Of a stretch of 64,000 nucleotides of DNA, positions 60,099-64,000 are shown one piece after another; position 1 is the stretch's first letter, and each line of letters opens with the position of its first letter. The translations under genes were made by a program, and so were the position numbers. The notes under the pieces were generated by a model. The model saw nothing but the letters and a program-made list of their open reading frames with translations. It was not told where the DNA came from and searched no databases. This DNA is from an uncultured Actinoplanes sp. (GTDB lineage Bacteria > Actinomycetota > Actinomycetes > Mycobacteriales > Micromonosporaceae): NCBI RefSeq assembly GCF_934643405.1, contig NZ_CAKUCL010000006.1:4091-68090 (forward strand), given 5' to 3'.

Positions 60099-60152
60099 GT
60101 GTCCCAAAAATCCGCTACTTCAGTCGTGTCTTTTCAAGGAACGATCGAAACC

Positions 60153-60181
60153 TTGCCGAAATGAGTCGGCGTCGTTACAGT
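60153..60181 (+). promoter_or_regulatory. Probable promoter of the sugar importer operon
   Basis: TTGCCG (60153-60158) and TACAGT (60176-60181) are separated by 17 bases, a good sigma-70 type spacing. ACGATCGAAACC lies just upstream, and a similar TCGATCGAAATA occurs before the GH13 gene (about 63574), so a CGATCGAAA-like element may be the LacI operator. That is a guess from two copies. Confidence 0.55.
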
Positions 60182-60276
60182 GACCTCACTCACTCCCGGC
60201 CGCGCACGAGGCCGTTGTCACCACCGAATATCAATCGAATGCCATGGATACAACCCGTTCCCGAAGGGATGGACAG

Positions 60277-61656
60277 ATGTCCGTACCGCAGTACCGGAAG
60301 GTTGCGGCGCTGGCGCTCGTGACCGGCCTCGGGCTCAGCAGCCTGGCGGCCTGCTCGACCAAGGGCGACGACTCGAGCGAGGCCGGCGGCAAGACGACGA
60401 TCACCGTCGACTGCCAGCCGGTCGGCGCGCAGAAGGAGCTGCTGGCGAACTGGAACGCGGATGTCGCGGAGTTCCAGAAGCAGAACCCCGACATCACCAT
60501 CAAGAGCGTCAGCGTCGGCGAGCAGTGCAACAACCCGCCGGACTTCACCGCCCGCCTCGCCGGCGGCACGATGACCGACGTCTTCTACGGCTACATGACC
60601 GACCTTCAGCAGGTGCTGGACTCCGGTCAGGCGATGGACATCACCCAGTACGTCAACAAGGACACCGTCTCGACCTGGGACAGCGTCGACCCGGCGCTCA
60701 AGTCGGTCTTCACCGAGGACGGCAAGCTGTACGCCGTACCGGTCAAGAATTATTCGATGGGCCTGGTCTACAACAAGACCCTGTTCCAGAAGGCCGGGCT
60801 GGACGTCGCCAACCCGCCGAAGACGTGGCCCGAGGTCCGCGCCGCGGCCAAGAAGATCGCCGCGCTGGGCGGCGGCGTCGCGGGGTACGCCGACTACAGC
60901 GCCGGCAACACCGGCGGCTGGCACTTCACCTCCGAGCTGTATTCGCTGGGTGGGCGGGTCCTCAGCGAGGACGGCAAGAAGGCCACGTTCAACTCGCCCG
61001 AGGGCAAGCAGGTCCTGCAGAACCTCAAGGACATGCGGTACGGCGACAACAGCATGGGCAGCCGCCAGCTGCTGCAGTGGGGCGACCTGCTGACCAACGC
61101 GGCGGCCGGCAAGGTCGGCATGTTCATCGGCGCGCCGGACACCACCCAGGCGATCGTCAGCCAGTTCCAGGGCAAGTACGAGGACTGGGCGATGGGCCCG
61201 CTGCCCGGCCAGGACGGCGTCGCCAAGGGCACGCTCGGCGGCGGCGAGGGCTACTTCTTCAAGAAGGGCCTCAGCGCCGAGCAGGTCAAGGCCGGTCTGA
61301 AGTGGATCGCGTACGAGAAGCTCACCCCGGGCAAGGGCCAGTTCGATTACGTACGGGCGAAGCCGCAGAACTACCCGGTCGGCCTGCCCCAGCCGCTGCT
61401 GTTCGCGGCCGGCACCGAGGCGCAGAAGCAGGAGGTCGAGCTGCGCAAGGCCAACGCGAACGTGGACACCGCGAACTACGCGCTGTTCGAGCAGAACCCG
61501 GTCCCGATCGTCGGCGAGCCGCGGAACGCGCAGGCCATCTACGCGGTTCTCGACTCGGCGATGTCCGGCGTGCTGACCAACCCCAACGCCAACATCGACG
61601 AGCTGCTCAAGACCGCCGAGGGCAAGGTCAACCAGCTCCAGGCGACCGGTAGCTGA
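60277..61656 (+). CDS. Sugar ABC transporter substrate-binding lipoprotein
   Basis: This extracytoplasmic binding protein of about 459 residues is of the MalE/ABC family 1 class. It has a lipoprotein signal (VAALALVTGLGLSSLAAC, lipobox LAAC, Cys near residue 25). Family features are TVDCQPVGAQKELLANWNAD, LYAVPVKNYSMGLVYNKTLFQKAGLDVANPPKTWPE and GVAGYADYSAGNTGGWHFTSELYSLGG. I chose the ATG at 60277, behind AAGGGATGGA; the frame is open from 60244. An oligosaccharide such as an alpha-glucoside is the likely ligand given the neighbouring GH13 gene. Confidence 0.93.
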   Translation: MSVPQYRKVAALALVTGLGLSSLAACSTKGDDSSEAGGKTTITVDCQPVGAQKELLANWNADVAEFQKQNPDITIKSVSVGEQCNNPPDFTARLAGGTMTDVFYGYMTDLQQVLDSGQAMDITQYVNKDTVSTWDSVDPALKSVFTEDGKLYAVPVKNYSMGLVYNKTLFQKAGLDVANPPKTWPEVRAAAKKIAALGGGVAGYADYSAGNTGGWHFTSELYSLGGRVLSEDGKKATFNSPEGKQVLQNLKDMRYGDNSMGSRQLLQWGDLLTNAAAGKVGMFIGAPDTTQAIVSQFQGKYEDWAMGPLPGQDGVAKGTLGGGEGYFFKKGLSAEQVKAGLKWIAYEKLTPGKGQFDYVRAKPQNYPVGLPQPLLFAAGTEAQKQEVELRKANANVDTANYALFEQNPVPIVGEPRNAQAIYAVLDSAMSGVLTNPNANIDELLKTAEGKVNQLQATGS

Positions 61657-61664
61657 TCACCCGA

Positions 61665-61694
61665 GTGCGGGAGCCGGGCCACCGGCTCCCGCAC
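61665..61694 (+). terminator. Intercistronic hairpin after the binding-protein gene
   Basis: GTGCGGGAGCCGG (61665-61677) pairs perfectly with CCGGCTCCCGCAC (61682-61694) around a 4-base loop. No U-tract follows. Such hairpins between the binding-protein and permease genes usually stabilise the upstream mRNA or attenuate transcription, giving more binding protein than permease. Confidence 0.75.
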
Positions 61695-61714
61695 CTGCAA
61701 ACCTGGAGTTTTCC

Positions 61715-62662
61715 TTGGCGATCATGACCGCCCCGGGCGTCACCAGGCAGTCCGCACCGGATTCCGCCGCCGGCCGGGCGAGCGGCGGCCTCGGCCGCAA
61801 GGTCCGCGACAACCTCACCGGCCACGCGTTCCTGATCGGGGCGGTCTTCTGCTTCGCCCTGTTCATGTGGTTCCCGATGATCCGCGGCATCGTGATGAGC
61901 TTCCAGCGCACCCGCCGCGGCGAGACCTCCTGGGTGGGCTGGGACAACTACATCCGCATCGTCGCCGACCCCAGCTTCTGGATCGCCTGGCGGAACACGT
62001 TCCTCTTCACGGTTCTCGCGCTGGTGATCGGCTACGCGGTCCCGTTCTTCGTGGCGATCCTGCTCAACGAGCTGCGCCACGCCAAGGGATATCTGCGGAT
62101 CCTGGTCTACCTGCCGGTGATGCTGCCGCCCGCGTCGGCGCTGTTCCTGTTCAAGTTCTACGCGTACGACCCGAGCGACGCCGGCCTGTTCAACGCGATC
62201 CTCAAGGCGCTGCACCTGCCCACCTCGGAGTGGATGCAGTCGCCGCACATGACGATCCCGGCCATGGTCATCGCGTCGACCTGGATGAACATGGGCGGCG
62301 CGGTCCTGATCTATCTGGCCTCCCTGCAGAACATCCCCGGCGAGCTGTACGAGGCGGCGGAGCTGGACGGCGCCGGGATCTGGCGCCGCATCTGGAACGT
62401 GACGATCCCGCAGACCCGGCTGATCCTCGCGCTGCTGGCCATGCTGCAGATCGTCGCCACCATGCAGCTGTTCATCGAGCCGCTGATCCTGGCCAACGGC
62501 GCCGGCACCCAGGACTCGGCGACCTCGGTGGCGTACCTGATCTACCAGCACGGCTTCTTCCAGAACGACCTGAACGGCGCCGCGGCGCTCGGCGTGATCA
62601 TGCTGCTGGTGCTGGCCGCCTTCTCCGCCGTGTACGTGCGGCTGACCACCAAGAAGGACTGA
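61715..62662 (+). CDS. Sugar ABC transporter permease (MalF-type)
   Basis: This permease of about 315 residues has six helices. The cytoplasmic EAA motif is ELYEAAELDGAGIWRRIWNVTIPQTR, the contact site for a shared ATPase. The start appears to be TTG at 61715, with GGAG eight bases upstream; ATG at 61724 is the alternative. LNELRHAKGYLRILVYLPVMLPP and YLIYQHGFFQNDLNGAAALGVIMLLVLAAFS are typical of this family. The operon has no ATPase gene, as is usual where MsiK serves many importers. Confidence 0.93.
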   Translation: MAIMTAPGVTRQSAPDSAAGRASGGLGRKVRDNLTGHAFLIGAVFCFALFMWFPMIRGIVMSFQRTRRGETSWVGWDNYIRIVADPSFWIAWRNTFLFTVLALVIGYAVPFFVAILLNELRHAKGYLRILVYLPVMLPPASALFLFKFYAYDPSDAGLFNAILKALHLPTSEWMQSPHMTIPAMVIASTWMNMGGAVLIYLASLQNIPGELYEAAELDGAGIWRRIWNVTIPQTRLILALLAMLQIVATMQLFIEPLILANGAGTQDSATSVAYLIYQHGFFQNDLNGAAALGVIMLLVLAAFSAVYVRLTTKKD

Positions 62663-62664
62663 CC

Positions 62665-63546
62665 ATGGAATCCGGAACCCGGACCCTCATCTCGTCCGCG
62701 CAGCTCCAGCGCGGCCGCGGCAAGGTCATCTATTGGACGTTGCTGACCGTCGTGGTCGTCGGATTCAGCCTGGTCTTCCTCGGTCCGCTCTACTGGATGG
62801 TCACCGGCGCGCTCAAGAGCGGCCAGGAGATCGCCCAGACGCCGCCCACGCTGTTCCCGAAGGATCCGCAGCTGCAGAACTACCGGGACGCGTGGCACAA
62901 CCTGGACCTCGCGAAGCTGATGTTCAACACGTTCTACTACGCGGCCGGCGCGGTCTTCTTCCAGCTCGTCTTCGACACGGCTGCGGCGTACGCGTTGTCG
63001 AAGCTGCGCCCGATCTTCGGCAACGTCATCCTCGGCGCGATGCTCGCGACGCTGATGATCCCGGCGATGGTGCTCATCGTCCCGCAGTACGTGACCGCGA
63101 TCGACCTGCCGTTCGTCCACGTCAGCCTGCTGGACTCGCCGTGGGCGATCTGGCTGCCGCTGGTCGCCAACGCGTTCAACATCTTCCTGCTGAAGCGGTT
63201 CTTCGACTCGATCCCGGAGGACCTGATGGCGGCCGCGATGATGGACGGCGCCTCACCGCTGCGCACGCTGTGGTCGATCGTGCTGCCGATGTCGCGGCCG
63301 ATCCTCGGCGTGGTGTCGATCTTCGCGGTGACCGCGGTCTGGAAGGACTTCCTCTGGCCGAAGCTGGTCATGCCGTCGCCGGAGACCCGCACGCTCAGTG
63401 TCGGCATCTACGCCTTCGCCGGCGGCACGCCGATGAACGTGGTGATCGCCGCGTCGGTCATCGCCGCGATCCCGACCGTGATCATCTTCCTGCTGTTCCA
63501 GCGGAACATCATGTCCGGCCTCACCACGGGCAGTCTCAAGGGATAG
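62665..63546 (+). CDS. Sugar ABC transporter permease (MalG-type)
   Basis: This permease of 293 residues has six helices. The EAA loop is SIPEDLMAAAMMDGASPLRTLWSIVLPMSRP, and the start of the membrane domain is LVFLGPLYWMVTGALKSGQEIAQTPPTLFPKDP. It begins two bases after the MalF-type gene and pairs with it. The end QRNIMSGLTTGSLKG is the classical C-terminus of this family. Confidence 0.94.
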   Translation: MESGTRTLISSAQLQRGRGKVIYWTLLTVVVVGFSLVFLGPLYWMVTGALKSGQEIAQTPPTLFPKDPQLQNYRDAWHNLDLAKLMFNTFYYAAGAVFFQLVFDTAAAYALSKLRPIFGNVILGAMLATLMIPAMVLIVPQYVTAIDLPFVHVSLLDSPWAIWLPLVANAFNIFLLKRFFDSIPEDLMAAAMMDGASPLRTLWSIVLPMSRPILGVVSIFAVTAVWKDFLWPKLVMPSPETRTLSVGIYAFAGGTPMNVVIAASVIAAIPTVIIFLLFQRNIMSGLTTGSLKG

Positions 63547-63641
63547 CCGCACCGCGGCGGCATCCCCGCATCGATCGAAATATCAGCAGAAATCACGCCC
63601 GGCGTGCCGGGCTCGAACACCCACGCAGAAAGCAGGTACCT

Positions 63642-64000
63642 GTGTCCACAACAGACAGCAGTCCGTGGTGGCGCGACGCGGTGATCTACCAGGTGTACCC
63701 GCGAAGCTTCGCCGACGCGGACGGCGACGGTGTCGGGGACATCGGCGGCATCCGCGCCCGCCTGGGACACCTGCGCGAGCTCGGGGTCGACGCGATCTGG
63801 ATGAGCCCGTGGTACCCGTCGCCGATGGCGGACGCCGGCTACGACGTGGCCGACTTCCGCGACATCGACCCGGTCTTCGGCACGCTGGCCGAGGCCGAGG
63901 CGCTGATCGAGGAGGCGCACGCGGCCGGCATCCGGATGATCGTCGACATCGTCCCGAACCACATCTCCAGCGAGCACCCGTGGTTCAAGGCCGCGCTGGC
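63642..64000 (+). CDS. GH13 alpha-glucosidase, N-terminal part
   Basis: The first 119 codons of a glycoside hydrolase family 13 enzyme run off the right edge. It starts with GTG at 63642 behind AGCAGG. Visible regions are WWRDAVIYQVYPRSFADADGDGVGDIGGI, VDAIWMSPWYPSPMADAGYDVADFRDIDPVFGT, and conserved region I as IVDIVPNHISSEHPWF. The match is to oligo-1,6-glucosidase and alpha-glucosidase types (cytoplasmic, no signal peptide). It probably hydrolyses the imported oligosaccharide. The catalytic Asp and Glu lie outside the window. Confidence 0.93.
   Translation, partial: MSTTDSSPWWRDAVIYQVYPRSFADADGDGVGDIGGIRARLGHLRELGVDAIWMSPWYPSPMADAGYDVADFRDIDPVFGTLAEAEALIEEAHAAGIRMIVDIVPNHISSEHPWFKAAL

Overview
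The window is about 64 kb of GC-rich, gene-dense DNA with abundant 4-bp start/stop overlaps and frequent GTG and TTG starts. The gene content (kynurenine operon, MsiK-type sugar importer lacking its own ATPase, TIGR02960-like sigma factor, PrsW, DinB/DUF664 protein, CbiZ, YbdK-type ligase fused to ATP-grasp) points to a filamentous actinobacterium. Micromonosporaceae, for example Actinoplanes, is the most likely group. That assignment is inference from gene content and composition, since there is no rRNA or housekeeping marker in the window.

Layout. 1-2.8 kb: the first 14 codons of a NarL-type response regulator, its histidine kinase, and a DrrAB-like ABC exporter. 3.0-6.1 kb: a tightly coupled five-gene electron-transfer operon (small anchored acidic protein, ApbE, b-type membrane protein, NuoF-like flavoprotein, ferredoxin). 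6.1-7.5 kb: PhoA. 7.9-13.1 kb: a class I cyclic di-GMP riboswitch in front of a secreted six-repeat Calx-beta protein, convergent with a GGDEF-EAL enzyme. 13.2-17.5 kb: TetR regulator with visible operator and a heterodimeric ABC exporter. 17.6-22.9 kb: membrane sulfatase-like protein, MDR oxidoreductase, HTH/membrane-protein pair with a clear operator, GNAT, and cbiZ carrying a palindromic insert. 22.9-26.5 kb: DUF1684 protein and the molybdate importer operon. 26.6-34.3 kb: kinase-like/methyltransferase fusion, Ohr, AraC, GNAT, a transposase remnant, PrsW, SGNH hydrolase, MFS pump and a frameshifted gene.

34.4-38.7 kb is the most unusual block. It holds a NAD kinase fused to a GNAT domain, then a receiver domain fused to a cysteine-less glutaredoxin-like domain and a thioredoxin-reductase-like flavoprotein lacking the CxxC, then a histidine kinase with a cyclic-nucleotide-binding-like sensor. 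I read it as a phosphorelay whose output is a flavoenzyme. 38.7-45.7 kb: glutaminase, methyltransferase, DinB, a membrane protein, MFS, sigma factor, a palindromic 60-bp repeat array and an AbiEi/DUF559-like protein. 45.9-53.5 kb: epimerase and a three-gene amide/peptide-type cassette (ligase-ATP-grasp fusion, amidotransferase, S9 peptidase), followed by a second array of the same 60-bp repeat family. 53.5-57.8 kb: kynurenine operon with a coupled amidohydrolase and NmrA-like protein, then YchJ. 57.8-59 kb: a long stretch without a credible gene. 59-64 kb: LacI regulator, sugar ABC importer and the start of a GH13 glucosidase.

System-level themes are c-di-GMP signalling to a surface protein, redox and flavin electron transfer (two unrelated modules), and a family of palindromic repeats present as two intergenic arrays and once inside a coding gene.
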